Shown here: positions 10,254-21,745 of the stretch, piece by piece
Position numbering within the stretch: the first letter of the stretch is position 1
Layout of the letters: each line of letters begins with the position of its first letter
Assembly (NCBI RefSeq): GCF_000471905.2
Contig: NW_006499801.1
Coordinates: 4,694,157 to 4,758,156 of the forward strand
Source: Amborella trichopoda
Taxonomy: Eukaryota; Streptophyta; Magnoliopsida; Amborellales; Amborellaceae
Direction: 5' to 3'
DNA: 64,000 bases
Translations under genes and position numbers: made by a program
Notes under the pieces: generated by a model
What the model was told of the DNA's origin: nothing
Databases searched by the model: none
Seen by the model: the letters and a program-made list of their open reading frames with translations, nothing else

Positions 10254-13200
10254 TTATTGCTTGTAATTCCCCCGAGTCTTTCTTGTCTTTATGGACCCAC
10301 TTACAGCAGCCTTTGCCTTAACCCACTCCCTCTCTGATTTCGCACTCCTCATAAAGGTGCACACTTCGCCGCCACCCATAGTCTCCACTCCCATCTTCAC
10401 CTCCGATAAGCTATTCTTCCCTGACTTTAAATCAGTACGCAACCTATCTCCTGCATTCGAAGCATTTTCTTTTGAGTTATGCATCATTCCAACTTCTTTA
10501 GCCGATGAATTTTGTGTGAAGTTATTCACCATTCCAACTCCCTTAGATTTCAAAGTGCCATTCCCCTCTAAACTACCAATTCCCTTATTTATAGTCTTGT
10601 TATCCTTTTTGCGAAATAAGGTTTTTGATTTATATGGTCTTGGAAGTTCCTTTGTTTCAGAGAGGGCAACACCTGGAATAACATCCGAGAGCCTGAAAGA
10701 GAAGCTTGGTTTATCTCCAACAAGATCTTTCCAAGAGGATTTCTGCATCCACGAACGATTGATTGATTCTGGTGCAGGAGGTCCATTGATATTTTTATTC
10801 ATTTTCTCATCAACATGGGCGTCTGCATTTGTATTTGCATGACTATTGCCATTGGCATTTATATCGGCATTCCTGTCACTTTGAGAAACTATGGCAGTTG
10901 TAGGAGCTTCCTCATTCTGGTCTTCTTCGTGAGAATGATTTTCTGAGGTTCTCTTATTTTTCTTTTGAACGGACCCCAATTCTTTGTCATCGTCTTCTTC
11001 CTTAGAAGATGATTTTCTTTTGGATTGGTGCCTTGTAACATCAACAGAGCTTGCAATGGGCTTTGTGGTTTTCTGAGATTTGAAATTTCCCTTAATTTTC
11101 TCCTGACCATCTTGAACCACAGGGTTCAAATTTTGAGAACTGGATGCCTGAAACTGCATAAAAGGAAAGAAAATAAATAATTATTTTTAGACACAAAATA
11201 AGTGCATAAAATGTCATAAATATGTTTCTTCTTTTCCCAGAAACCAAAATACCAAGAATTCCCTAGTTCTTAGGCAAGAAAGCCTTCCCAAACAAAAAAC
11301 AAGGGTCATCATCGTTTTTTAATTTGGCAAAGCACAAGATATTTTTGAACCATTGGTAGATTTTGAAAAGTAACGGTGGCTCTCTAAATTGTTCATAATA
11401 ATTGCATTTTCTAAGTGGCCCTTGAAACCATCTGTATGCCCAAAGTCTTCAATCAGTCCTTCACTCAAATAAAGGCGGAACTTCATTTTTTCCCTCTCTC
11501 TTGTGCGTTTTAGAGGTATCTTTCTAAAATGCAACAATTTTTATTAATTTTAATTTAAGTACCTGATTCGATGGCACCACTCCCCATCCATCTCTCAGCA
11601 CTGAATCCAGCTGGTTTCTTTCTCCTTCTATCGTTATGTTGGTCACAAGGCAATCTGGATCTTCTTCCTCCTCGTCTTCCAGTTCTATATTATCATTATC
11701 CAAAGGCTTGATGTCCTTAGCTTCTATTGTTGAATTACTACCACCAGTTATTGACTTTGAAGCAGCTTCATGTCCAAAGAGCCTATCCATCACAGAGTTC
11801 ATGATACTCAACTCCTCCTCATTTATCCCACCATTTTGTTCAACACGATTAAGATGGCCTGATTGAGTTTCAGTATCATGTGCTTTTGAATGCACTTCAC
11901 AATCACAAAAATGAAGAGGCAGAGGTGGAGTCGTCATGCGTGGAAAACTATACTTGTGCTTCCCAGTTCCAGCAAATGGTAATACTTTAACCTGTTGAAA
12001 ACCTCAGCATCTGTTATACTTTTATAATGCCATCATAAAGTAATAATAAAAATAATAACAACAACGAGAAGAAGAAGAACAATAATAATTATAGAAAATT
12101 TCTATTTTATATGGAATTTATAATCTTATGTATGTTTTTGCCACAAAGTAGAACCCAACATATTCATACCCCATGAAACACAAAACATGTTCATACCACA
12201 TGAAATGCCTAAACATATTAGATATTTTTCGGTTCACATGTCACTTTAACTATGCATTTGCAGGTTATATAGCCCAACCAAAAGTTCTACAAATTAACAT
12301 CATAGCTAAATAAACTACTAAATCCTTCCACAGTTCCCAAAGATGTGAGAGAACTTACAGAAGTAGCTGAAAGTAAAAAACAAACATTTTTTCATGTTGG
12401 AGGCTTGGAGCTCACCCTTTTCACTTTCGGGAAGAAAATCTTTAACCCCGGCTTCTCCTTGATCAATACTTTTGATTTTATAGGAGTATCAATGGGTTTG
12501 TCATTATCAAGATTGGCATTCTTGATCATCTCTTGCTCAGCATCTTCCACCCATTCCCTCTTTAAACAAGCAAGATAATGCTCTTTTGCTTTCTCCAATC
12601 TCAATTTCCCTCCTTTCCAAGTGCACCCATTATACTACAATTTCAACCAGCACCAAAAATTTCATTAAACACTTGTAAATTATTCAAATAAATAACATTA
12701 AGTTTTCTTCCTCTTTTTTATGAGAATAATGCCTCAAACATTTGCTTGGGTCACACCTCCAATTTTAACGATGCTATATCATTGGTTCACTGATAACCTC
12801 ATTTTCAAAGAAACGGGCTCAAAATCATCATGCCAATGGTAATTTAGTCTTATAAAGTGATGAAAAAAATAAAACAAGTCAGACAGGAAAAATGAAATTT
12901 TTAGAATATAAAAAAACAACTGCAAGAAAGAAAATTAGAAATTCATAAGAATGGAGAAACCTCTGCTATTATCGATGAAATAATGAAATAAGCACTAGAT
13001 AAACACCAATGAGAATGGCCCAATAGCAAATTCATTCTCAAACAAAATAAATTGTTTATTAAATGAGAACCCTCCATGACCAAATCGAAATCAGATAATC
13101 GCAACTATTGTAGTTGTAATAATTCTCTGTTGAATCCCACAAATAATTCATATAAAACATGCTTAAATTTACATGCTAAGCCAATATATTGCTCTAAAAA

Positions 13201-13471
13201 TTTAACAAAAACAAAAGGATAAAATGCAAAATTAGAGGACTAGTTAACAAGAACCAACCGAGCTAAACAGCTTGTCTAATGCTTTCTGAGAAGAAGGGTT
13301 GAAGTCCATATAAGCAAAGCACCTTCCATTTGTACGGATGATCTCAACTCCGTGGACTTGGCCCAAAGATGAAAAGGTTCTCACTATATCGTTAGCAGTT
13401 ACAGTGTTCCCTAATCCTCCCAGAAATATTCGTGAAGTTGCAGGGGCAACCCCTTCTCCTCCTCCTTCCAT
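10254..13471 (-). CDS. RRM-domain protein, plant NOL8/ROS3-like, four coding exons
   Basis: Predicted exons are 13471-13259, 12634-12416, 11991-11563 and 11147-10254 (213+219+429+894 nt), all joined in phase 0 with GT-AG sites, giving 584 aa. An N-terminal RRM spans about residues 13-85: RNP2 is IFLGGL (15-20) and RNP1 is GRCFAYMDF (49-57), followed across the first junction by YNGCTWKGGKLRLEKAKEHY. An acidic run (DNDNIELEDEEEEDPD) lies near 242-257. Lysine/serine-rich stretches follow, then an Asn/Ala-rich patch (about 383-399) and a conserved-looking KSSWKDLVGDKPSFSF block (about 423-438). This order of RRM, low-complexity acidic/basic middle and C-terminal SSWK-LVGD block is what I recall for plant NOL8-like proteins including REPRESSOR OF SILENCING 3. 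A nuclear or nucleolar RNA-binding role is therefore inferred. The frame is open upstream of the chosen ATG, so a slightly longer N-terminus is possible. Confidence 0.82.
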
Positions 13472-14048
13472 TAAGCGAACTCTAACCCTAATTGTCAATG
13501 CAAAGTATTTCGTCAGGACTGGAACGGTGACTGAACCAGTGCACCAGCACCGCTCTAGTTGGACTGGCTGAACCCGACCGGTTCACCTGGCCAACCAGTG
13601 TAATAAATTAAAAAGATAATAATTAAAAATATCAAAAAATAAGGAAAAAAGAGGGAAAAACAGACGAAATTATGGAGAAAAGAGACATATTAAAAAGGAA
13701 AAATTGAAGTAAATGAGTAAAATGTGATTCTCTGATTCATGATATCTTTCAATAGATTTAAATGTTTAAATCTCTTTCATGGAGGTCTTTTTACTATTTT
13801 GACAAATCAGCATAATAAATTGAATAAATATATCAACAGTTAGATTAAAAACAAATTATCGCTAATATTAGAGAACCCATTCAAATATCCCTAAATCAAA
13901 TATCCCTAGTAACATCAACTTCAAAGTTCATTCAATCATTAAAAAAAAAAAAAAATTATTGCTTGGAGAACATGTAGAGAGAGGTGGGAGACCACAAAAA
14001 AATCAACAGTAAATCAAACAATCAGAAAAATGGTTGAATATACTCACT

Positions 14049-14140
14049 TGGGCTTCAATCAATGGCGGACCGATGGCCGGATTCCACGTCGAAAATCGCC
14101 GGGAAAGAGCCCTAGTAACTGGAGTGTTGGAGAGATGAGA
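14049..14140 (-). other. Probable 5' untranslated exon of the RRM gene
   Basis: On the minus strand the sequence down to 14049 ends CCCAA|GTGAGTAT, a strong donor. An acceptor-like TTCCAG or AATTAG lies 10-60 bases before the ATG at 13471. The exon has no ATG. The intervening intron holds a GC-rich 'accggt' block at 13505-13600 that resembles hAT-like remnants elsewhere. The upstream limit is a guess. Confidence 0.45.
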
Positions 14141-14248
14141 AATTTTTAGTTACGCCTCTCTAAAATATCGTTTCCTAAGGTGCCTTTTTTCTGTGGGCAA
14201 AAATGCCCTAAACAATAATAATAATAATAATAAAACCATATGAAACAT

Positions 14249-14446
14249 CGAAAATGAGTATTTTCAGTTAAAGGAAAAAAAATTATTTAAGAATTCAACC
14301 TCTTTTGATCAAGATGTAACGATGCAACTTCGTGTTGTAGACACCTCTCGAGAATGAGTATTTTCAATTAAAGGAGAAAAAGATTATTTAAGGAAGCAAT
14401 TTCTTTTGATCAAGACGCAAGGATGCAACTTTGTGTTGCAGACAAC
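14249..14446. repeat. About 101-bp tandem duplication upstream of the RRM gene
   Basis: The block 'gaatgagtattttcaattaa' through 'gatgcaactttgtgttg' occurs at about 14253-14345 and 14352-14446 with scattered differences. An (AAT)n run sits just before it at 14211-14233. Confidence 0.75.
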
Positions 14447-14770
14447 TCAAAAATTTCCAGTGAAAAAAAATGTTCTAAAGTTGGAAAATATTCTAATCGA
14501 TCATCTAGACTTTGAGATGTACGGATATAAAGAAAAAAAAAATTCACCTTCAAAAGATAGTGCATCGTGTAACAAGTCAATCAGGCTGTCTATTTTCAAG
14601 ATTTTTAAATATTTAAAAATATGCTTAATTTGTATCATATTAAACTTTACAATTTTATAAACCGAGTCGTATACAAATTTACAAGTCATCGTAAGGGATT
14701 TAACACTGTAACTACATCTCAAGATAAAATTTAGAAACATGCTTTAGTTTTACATCATAAGGAGGCATCC
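14440..14770. mobile_element. Family-A element, diverged copy
   Basis: It shows 'tctaatcgatcatctagactttgagatgtacgg' in the arm region and 'agtgcatcgtgtaacaa ... ctgtctattttcaagattttt' in the centre, both family-A hallmarks. Ends are eroded. Confidence 0.5.
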
Positions 14771-15298
14771 CCCGAGTAAAACCTCACCCAAATAAAAGGC
14801 ATTGGACCGGTGGATGGTCCATTGCGATCCGATCTGCTATGCCGGACCAAGCCAACCTGTTAATTGGTTCCAGGTTCGAATTGGCAAATCCGATCCTATT
14901 CTTAACATCGTTGCAAACCTATAATGGATTGAAGCTTTATCCATTTTGATATTCGAAACCCCAATTTAGTTTCTCTTTTCTGGTTCGAAAACCTAATTAA
15001 CATCCGAACACTGTCAACCATTTAGAGATTCAGAGCACGAATGAATAATCTTACTCTTGTTGTGAATTGTGGAAGAATACAGGGTATTTCCAATGGACTT
15101 GTATATAATGAAACCATTTATCATTGTTATAGAAATATCACAAGTATTTGTAACCATCCAATGTGAAATCTGTAGCGTGGGTGTGTCATACAATTCGAGA
15201 AAAAAAATTTGGACTTTTTTTTTTTTTGAACGGTAACGTACGACTTATTATTAATTCATATGTAAAATACAAGATGTTAAAGCAATGACACAATATTA

Positions 15299-15697
15299 CA
15301 TCAAAGAAGTAACCAATAGAGAGGGAGTATGAACTCCTCCTTTAGCAAGAACATCGGCGTCTTCATTAGTTTCTCTATAACAATGTTGGACCGTTGCCAT
15401 AGAGGTTGACGAAATATCCCAAATTTGATGAAAAATAGTCTTCAATCTCTAAGGGATTTTGGCCTTTCTCTTACTCCAGGCAACGACATTTGCCGAGTCT
15501 CCTTCAATAATCATGCCCCCTTCCAAAGTGCATAGCAATTTCAAACCTTCTAATAAACATCGTGCTTCCGCCTCATTTGCTTTTGTGATACCACAAGGAC
15601 CCGAGTAAGAAAAAATAATGTGACCCAAATTAAAAAGTTTCTTTTGAACTTTGAACTTAGTCAATAAATAAATGCAACCACCCAATTTCACATCCAA
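15299..15697 (-). pseudogene. LINE-type RNase H domain, one in-frame stop
   Basis: The minus-strand reading shows IIFSYSGPCGITKANEAEAR, LLEGLKLL, MIIEGDSANVVAWSKRKAKI, then a stop at 15451-15449. It continues in the same frame with RLKTIFHQIWDIS, then VQHCYRETNEDADVLAKGGV. This matches the RNase H module found after plant LINE reverse transcriptases: NEAEA glutamate, EGDS aspartate, and the HCYRETNEDADVLAK block with its terminal Asp. The beginning with the first catalytic Asp is not recognisable. The stop is probably a TGG to TAG change. Transposon-derived, not a host gene. Confidence 0.75.
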
Positions 15698-15883
15698 TAA
15701 CCAAGATTAATTGTGACCACTTTCTAGTAAAGGTAAATAGTTTCATTGGATACTTTTCTATTTCTGATACAAGGTATCTAATTAGGAATATTTTGTCGGA
15801 TATTGCGGTTCAAAACTTAAAAGTATCTGTAGTTGGAAAGCAATTTGTTTGTAGTTTGGGGTTTAGAACATGCATTAGGCCTG

Positions 15884-16052
15884 GCAACGGGCCGGCCCTT
15901 GGCGGGGCTACTGCTCCAGAGAGAATAAAAAAATAAAAGAGAAAAATTAAGGAAAAACAAGAGGGCCAAACCGGGTTAGCCCTGTTGTGGCCCCGACCCT
16001 AGCTTTTAGGGTTGGGTGGGCCTAGCTCCCTGGCTCATTGCCATCCCTACAT
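15884..16052. mobile_element. Short hAT-like element of the GGTGGCAATGG group, diverged
   Basis: It starts TAGGCCTGGCAACGGGCC and ends GGCTCATTGCCATCCCTA, giving imperfect inverted ends, with a GGCC-rich body. It resembles 49297-49625. No target duplication is evident. Confidence 0.5.
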
Positions 16053-16311
16053 GCACAAACTTTCTAATATACCAATAAAGTATCAATGCTTGTGATTGGT
16101 GGTTCCCAACTGTCCGATATAATAAACGAACAATTGGGATAGCACCGGTAATAAGTGGATAGCATTTTTATAATTGTTCGATCTTGATCGAACTGTTGAG
16201 AGTACTCATATTTCAATTCAAGTATTTTCCTATACATCTGATTGAGCTCAAATAGTTGATGTCCATATTTGTCACCATTACATATATATAAATAAAAATA
16301 ATAATAATTGA

Positions 16312-16640
16312 ATAAAAATAAAATAACCAAAATAGCCTTAAAACTGTTAGGAGTATTTTGGTTGTTTTAATTTAATTATTTATTTATTTATTTTATTTTG
16401 TTATTTGCAAGTGCTTACTACTCTCTCTCTCTCTCTCATACACACTGATCATCATCAACATCAAGGCTTTTTTTCCAAATGATTGGGGTCGGCTTCATGA
16501 ATCATGTTATGTCATTCTGCTCTATTAAAGATCATACCCTCAGTGTGGATAATTTTAGATATTTAAATATGATAAATAATTTGACAAAAATAAAATGACT
16601 AAAATAACATTAAAACTTGTAAGGTTATCTTGATTTAATT
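16312..16640. repeat. AT-rich inverted repeats related to the 57507 MITE core
   Basis: Sequences of the type 'aataaccaaaatagcctta...aggagtattttggttgtttt' form a short hairpin at about 16320-16370, and a similar one lies at 16585-16640. The same hairpin type occurs at 52040-52100 and in the core of the MITE at 57507-57944. Confidence 0.4.
16447..16546 (-). mobile_element. LINE 3'-end fragment
   Basis: An ATC-repeat start is followed by 'ggcttttttccaaatgattg', GGGGTCGGCT and 'tctgctctattaaagatcat'. This is the reverse complement of the LINE 3' end seen at 7990-8090. Confidence 0.75.
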
Positions 16641-16899
16641 TTTTTTTTTTTACTTTCTACATTTCTACTAATGATCCACAATACCCTGAAATTTTTACAT
16701 GGATATGATCCGTAAAAAAAAGTAATAAGATATATATAATTTGATGCAATCTCAATCATTCAGATGACGAAAATAAACATATCATACCTTAGATGCATTA
16801 TGAACTTATAGATTTGGCAATACTTGTATGTTATTTTTGGCACTGCGGATAAACTTAAAATGCCATAAAAGCATATTAATGTCAAATCTATTATATATC

Positions 16900-16985
16900 A
16901 TCCATCATTTATATCACCATCATCATTATCATTATCATAGCCTTTCACCAAATTATTTGGGGTCGGCTCCATCTATGTCACGCAA
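16900..16985 (-). mobile_element. LINE 3'-end fragment
   Basis: An irregular ATC/ATT tail is followed by 'agcctttcaccaaattattt' and GGGGTCGGCT, the same LINE 3' terminus in minus orientation, cut off after about 30 more bases. Confidence 0.7.
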
Positions 16986-17544
16986 ATTTGTCTTTTCTAA
17001 ATGGTCAATTGTACGGTATTTCGACCCTCAGGTCTGTGTCAAACATTGACAAATGTGTTTGTCTCTGTACAATAGTAGGAAAAAATGAATCTAGTTGGTG
17101 TTCGATGCATATCTAAGGTGTCTAATTTTTATCCAAAACCTCAAATCCGTAAAAAGACGTTCATACACATAATATCTTAATAAAATTTGGATAACCATAA
17201 CCCTCACATAGCCTGCGATGTTCATAATGGTGGAGCTTTTTCATAATAGCATTTCTCAAAATTATACAACAAAAAATTTACATACGTTCTAAAACTATGT
17301 AAAAAAAAAAAAGATTGTTTCTATGGTTGAATAGCACTTCTCATAATCATGTAATAAAGAACTTACATATGTTTCCTACTAGTGCGTATCATAGTGGTTA
17401 ACCTTGCCACGTTCTCTATAGGCCAAAACCACCTAAAACTAGTGTCTTATTACCAATTTTATAAAATTTATTATTCTTATAATTTTTTAAAACGTTGGTC
17501 GCATTAGAATTTTTAATTGCCAAGAATTGTACCAAATAAAAAGA

Positions 17545-17900
17545 GGATGAGGTTTTTATAAAGCCTAGGCTTTAAGAAAACAAATAAATCCCCACCTCAA
17601 ATCTTTGTCTAGAAAGCACTTTTCACCGAGGAAATCTTCACGGTTCTAAAATCAATTTTCAACACCAACGATTAATTTTGAAACTAAAAAAATAGTACAA
17701 ATCTTGTGGATATGTGAACACTTATTTTTAAAGCGAAATGGACAGTCTAGATAATTTGTTGTGATATATATTATTTTCAGAACTTGAAATATTAGTTTTG
17801 TTTACAGCCATAATGTTCAAATCAAGATGATCAGTGTAAAGGTTTTCGAATGTTTGAATTGTAATTTTGAACGCTGTATTACTTTCCTTTTAAAAAAATA
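17545..17900. mobile_element. Family-A element, diverged copy
   Basis: It contains 'ggacagtctagataatttgttg', 'gttcaaatcaagatgatcagt' and a terminal-like 'aatttttataaagcc' start. It is similar in length and layout to 37435-37800. Confidence 0.5.
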
Positions 17901-18451
17901 AAAGGTTAAATATGTCAAAAAAATATTGCTTTTCTGGTGTGCGCTCTGTCTATCTGGGCATGTGTGCGGTTCCCCATGTAAGCCTCTAGTTGGATGTGCA
18001 ATTCAACCCCCTTCTCTTCTCCCTTGCGCAACATGAACCATCCATTTGTAGATATGATTTAGATGCAGTAGAAGTGCATAAATCAAAAGATTGTCATATA
18101 CATTGCTTTCTTTTTCTTCTTTTTAAAGTAGATGGGATGGTGGCATTTCAGAACTCCCGTTGTATCGTAAACAATAAATAGCAACGTGACACAATGCACT
18201 TTGTTTGTGTCATAGGTTCGATGAACTTTGCCATTGGAATCTTGGTAATTTACTAAAATTTAGAATGTAATGTTTTGATTTTTTTAATTTTAGTTAAAAT
18301 TTTTATTTAATTAACTCCTTACGTATTACTAACTTTTCATTGATTGCATTTTCTTTTCCTAATTTTAAATGAAATTTTTGAGATTTTAGTAATTTTTCTC
18401 GTGTTTTGATATTGAAAAAGGTTTGACCGCCAGTTGGATCGGTGTTGATTG

Positions 18452-18985
18452 TAGGGGTGGCAATGGGTCGGACCCGGCTAGACTTGGACCCATACCCGAA
18501 TAGTATTCAGGTTTAGGTTTTGGACTCAGACTAGGACCCGACCTGTTGGGTCCAAAAGTTGGACCCATACCTGTACCTGCTGAGTCTCGGGTCTATCCCG
18601 TTGGGTCCCGAGCTTGGTCGAGTCCATTGCCACCCTCACTATGAGCTTTTTTCTTTTTGCCCTTTTTTTACCATCATTATTGGCAACCAAGTCATAATTA
18701 CCCGCCGTTACATTTTAAAGTCGTCTAATTTGTCATTTAATAACTAAATATGACTATGAGTTCTTATTATATATGATCCTTAATACATCGAAACGAATAG
18801 GGCTTGGAGTATTTTATCTCCAACTATTTACGGGTAAGGGTTGAGTAGGGTTGGGTCCAATCAGACTCGGACCTAGACCCGAATAGTGTTCATGTCCAAG
18901 TTTTGGACCCGGACCCGACTCGCCAGGTCCAAATGTTGGATCCATACTGGGAACCATGTCAGGTCCGGGTCCATTGCCACCCCTA
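18452..18985. mobile_element. hAT-like short element with 8-bp target duplication
   Basis: TAGGGGTGGCAATGG (18452-18466) is perfectly inverted at CCATTGCCACCCCTA (18971-18985). The flanks GTTGATTG (18444-18451) and ATTGATTG (18986-18993) match at 7 of 8, fitting an 8-bp hAT duplication. The body has repeated 'ggacccgga/gggtcc' motifs. An internal CCATTGCCACCCTC at 18625-18638 shows that a second, shorter end exists, so the element may be composite. It is non-coding. Confidence 0.7.
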
Positions 18986-20234
18986 ATTGATTGGACTAGG
19001 CCCTTCACCAGTTAAAACACTGATCTGAACTTGATAATACTAGTCAAGATCGGACTAGCTGGATCGATAACTATTGCCTTGGCTGATATGGTCCAAATTG
19101 AAAACTGAGTTCCGCCAAAAATTGGTAAAAAACGACAATGTTTGATCAGTTTTAGCTTGTCAGACTACCAGATTTAGATCAATTAAACAAAGTTGGGCAA
19201 AAGTTCTTACTATATCTTGTATTTTTAAAGCTATTATTATTTTTGTTCTCTATTCCTTTTGAATCTGATCCAACGAGTTCTACTGGTGATCTAATTGGTT
19301 TTGACTTGACTGGTCCTCACTAGATTTGTGGCTGGTTTGACCCTAATAACATTGTCATGAGGTCCTTGGTCTCTATTCTTCATATGGATGCTTATAAAGT
19401 TTGTTTGGATGTACTCATTATCATTGATAATTCACTATTCCAATAAAATTAATCATGACTATAAATTAATTGTTGCTTGGAATTATGCCTCACAAAATTA
19501 TCTAAAATAAACTTGAGTAATGATCCTATAGGACCATCCCCCACCCATGTGTGTATAGGACCTCAAAGGATCACCATTAAAGTTGGTACGGATATCTAGA
19601 AAAGTAAGGATCATTTCTCAATAAACTTATAGGCAGTTTGACACGTAATTTTATCTCCTTGATAATCTATTTTTTCTTTATTCAAAGTAATTTGTTGAGA
19701 ATCGATATTTTTAACAATAAATAACTAAAAATAGATAAAATTTACCAAAAATAAATCACTCTATAATACAAATGTATATACTAATTAGCTAACAAAATAG
19801 CTTTTTGCGGAATACATTAATTTCATGCAAGCTAGTCTACTCATGATAAGATTAATTATCCAAAATTGAAGGGCCATTCTCTATTTTATTAGAATGAGTA
19901 CACAAAGATGCAAAGCCCTTGAATTGCAGACTGAGAGTATGCAAGGAAGGGTGAGGATTCCTAACATGGATTTGGTAATCTATCTTCTTTGATGACCATA
20001 GAGACTTGCATGGTGCAAATCAATGGACTAACTTGTAGTTGTTAGGAACCAGGTCCTAATTGGGGAAGGAACCGAGGGTCCAGCTTTCGAGCTGGTTTGA
20101 ATATCAATGAAATAGTTTTGTGTTCAGCAGTTCTCTTGCTCTCGTGAATCAAAGAAAGAGCGAAGGTGGCTCAATCAATCCTCTCCATCTTTTCTCGGAT
20201 TCCCTCTCTCTTGTACTACTTTCTTACTAGGGTG
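18986..20234. other. Intergenic DNA, no gene seen
   Basis: No gene is supported. 'ttaaaacactg' at 19011-19021 followed by 'gatcggact' motifs suggests another old hAT-like end. Several polypyrimidine patches occur around 20150-20215. Confidence 0.4.
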
Positions 20235-20600
20235 TGGTTTTTATATAAGGCTAACGCAAAGTAAGGTGTACCGGATGTTGCTTTTATTCTTATTTATGGC
20301 CTGGAAATTTATTTTCGTCTTTGATTATAAAATTTAAAGATTCAAAATAAATAAAGATAGAGTAAGTATATGAACACTATAAAATCTTGAAAATCAACGG
20401 TTTAGAAAGTCCATTACAAGATGCGCTATTTTAGATAGTTGAAATTCATTTTTTCTCGTATCCATATATATTTAGGTCGGGATGATTGATTTGAAGATTC
20501 TTGGAGCATCGAAATAACCTTGTCTAATGAATTTTTTTGGAGTGCACCTTAATTTTATTGTTTAGGGGCTCACCTTTATTTAAACTTTTCCTTTTGACTG
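20235..20600. mobile_element. Family-A element
   Basis: It starts 'gtttttatataaggctaacg' and ends 'agtgcaccttaattttattg...' then 'tttatttaaactttt'. The core has 'ccattacaagatgcgctattt' and 'gtcgggatgattgatttgaag'. Confidence 0.6.
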
Positions 20601-21522
20601 TATCTGATGGGAAGGATCTTAGGGATGGTCCGGCGCTGTAGGTTCCTCGTTCTGAAGGAGCGGCTTCAGTAGGTCACAAAAAGTTCCGATCCATAATGCT
20701 AATGATGACTAAATACTATAACATAATGACCCATGGAATTATGATTGAACTTGTTTGAGTTTGAAATCAAGGCATAAAATTCATCAATTGCAATTGTAGA
20801 ATAGGGCCCACGTCCTCATATTTGTCTACTGCACATGATTAAAAATGTACCATGGCGCCAAGCAATTTTGGATGCTTTAAGATTGCTAAAGAGATAAAAC
20901 CAAAGCAATTTTTAAAGGCTGTAGTTTCAATAAGGTTGCAACCAATGTTCATAAAATCGAATCGGAATGGTTATCTATCATAAGGTTGGGAGCGGTTCGA
21001 ATCGGAACTGGATTAACCGAAAGGGTTAGCCGGACTAATCGGTCTAGTAGTTTTTTTTTTTAAAAAAAGAAAAGTCAAAATCCCCAAAAAAAATTAAAAA
21101 CAAATAGAAAGACTTAGATTAAGTATACACCATCATATTACATACATTTATCTTATAAAATAATTTGATATAAATTTTTATATAATTTAAAATTTGAATA
21201 TTTTGAAAATATGCAAGACGATTTATAATTTCACATAAATTCAATGGGTGAAGTTACAAAGTCCAACTAACAATGGATGATGATGCAACAATATATGCTT
21301 CTATATTGTTTTAATGTTGATGTTGAAAAATGTTGGTTTAATGTTGAAAAACCCTTTAATACAGTTTAGAATTTGGTTTGAGAGCGTATTTTTTTGTAGC
21401 ATGATGGTCCCAGCTTTTCGAATGGTTGTGAATCAAGGTAGTAAGAGAAAGCACATCATTTACTTAGTAACTTGATTATCAAATGTAGGGTGTGGGTCAA
21501 GGTGTTAAGTGCTGCTTCAAAT

Positions 21523-21617
21523 GGCCAAATCGCATATTTTATAAAAATATGATCAAGTCGATTTCAAATGGCCAAATCGATTTTGAAATGACCAAATCAA
21601 TTTTGAAATGGCCAAAC
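21523..21617. repeat. Degenerate short tandem repeat inside the hAT-like element
   Basis: The motif 'tttcaaatggccaaatcgat' and variants recur about four times with a spacing near 21 bp. Confidence 0.6.
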
Positions 21618-21725
21618 CTCATTTACTCAGTAACCTTTTGACTTGGGTTTTAATATGAAAAAATAAATTTATATAAGATGGCAACTTTAAAATGTAGAAT
21701 TAAGATGCATATTTTTTTAAAAAAA

Positions 21726-21745
21726 NNNNNNNNNNNNNNNNNNNN
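21726..21745. other. Assembly gap (20 N)
   Basis: Twenty consecutive N follow an A/T run inside the hAT-like element. The real length of missing sequence is unknown. Confidence 0.99.

Noticed and set aside
10291-10842. 183-codon plus-strand frame
   Set aside because: It is the antisense shadow of the last exon of the RRM gene.
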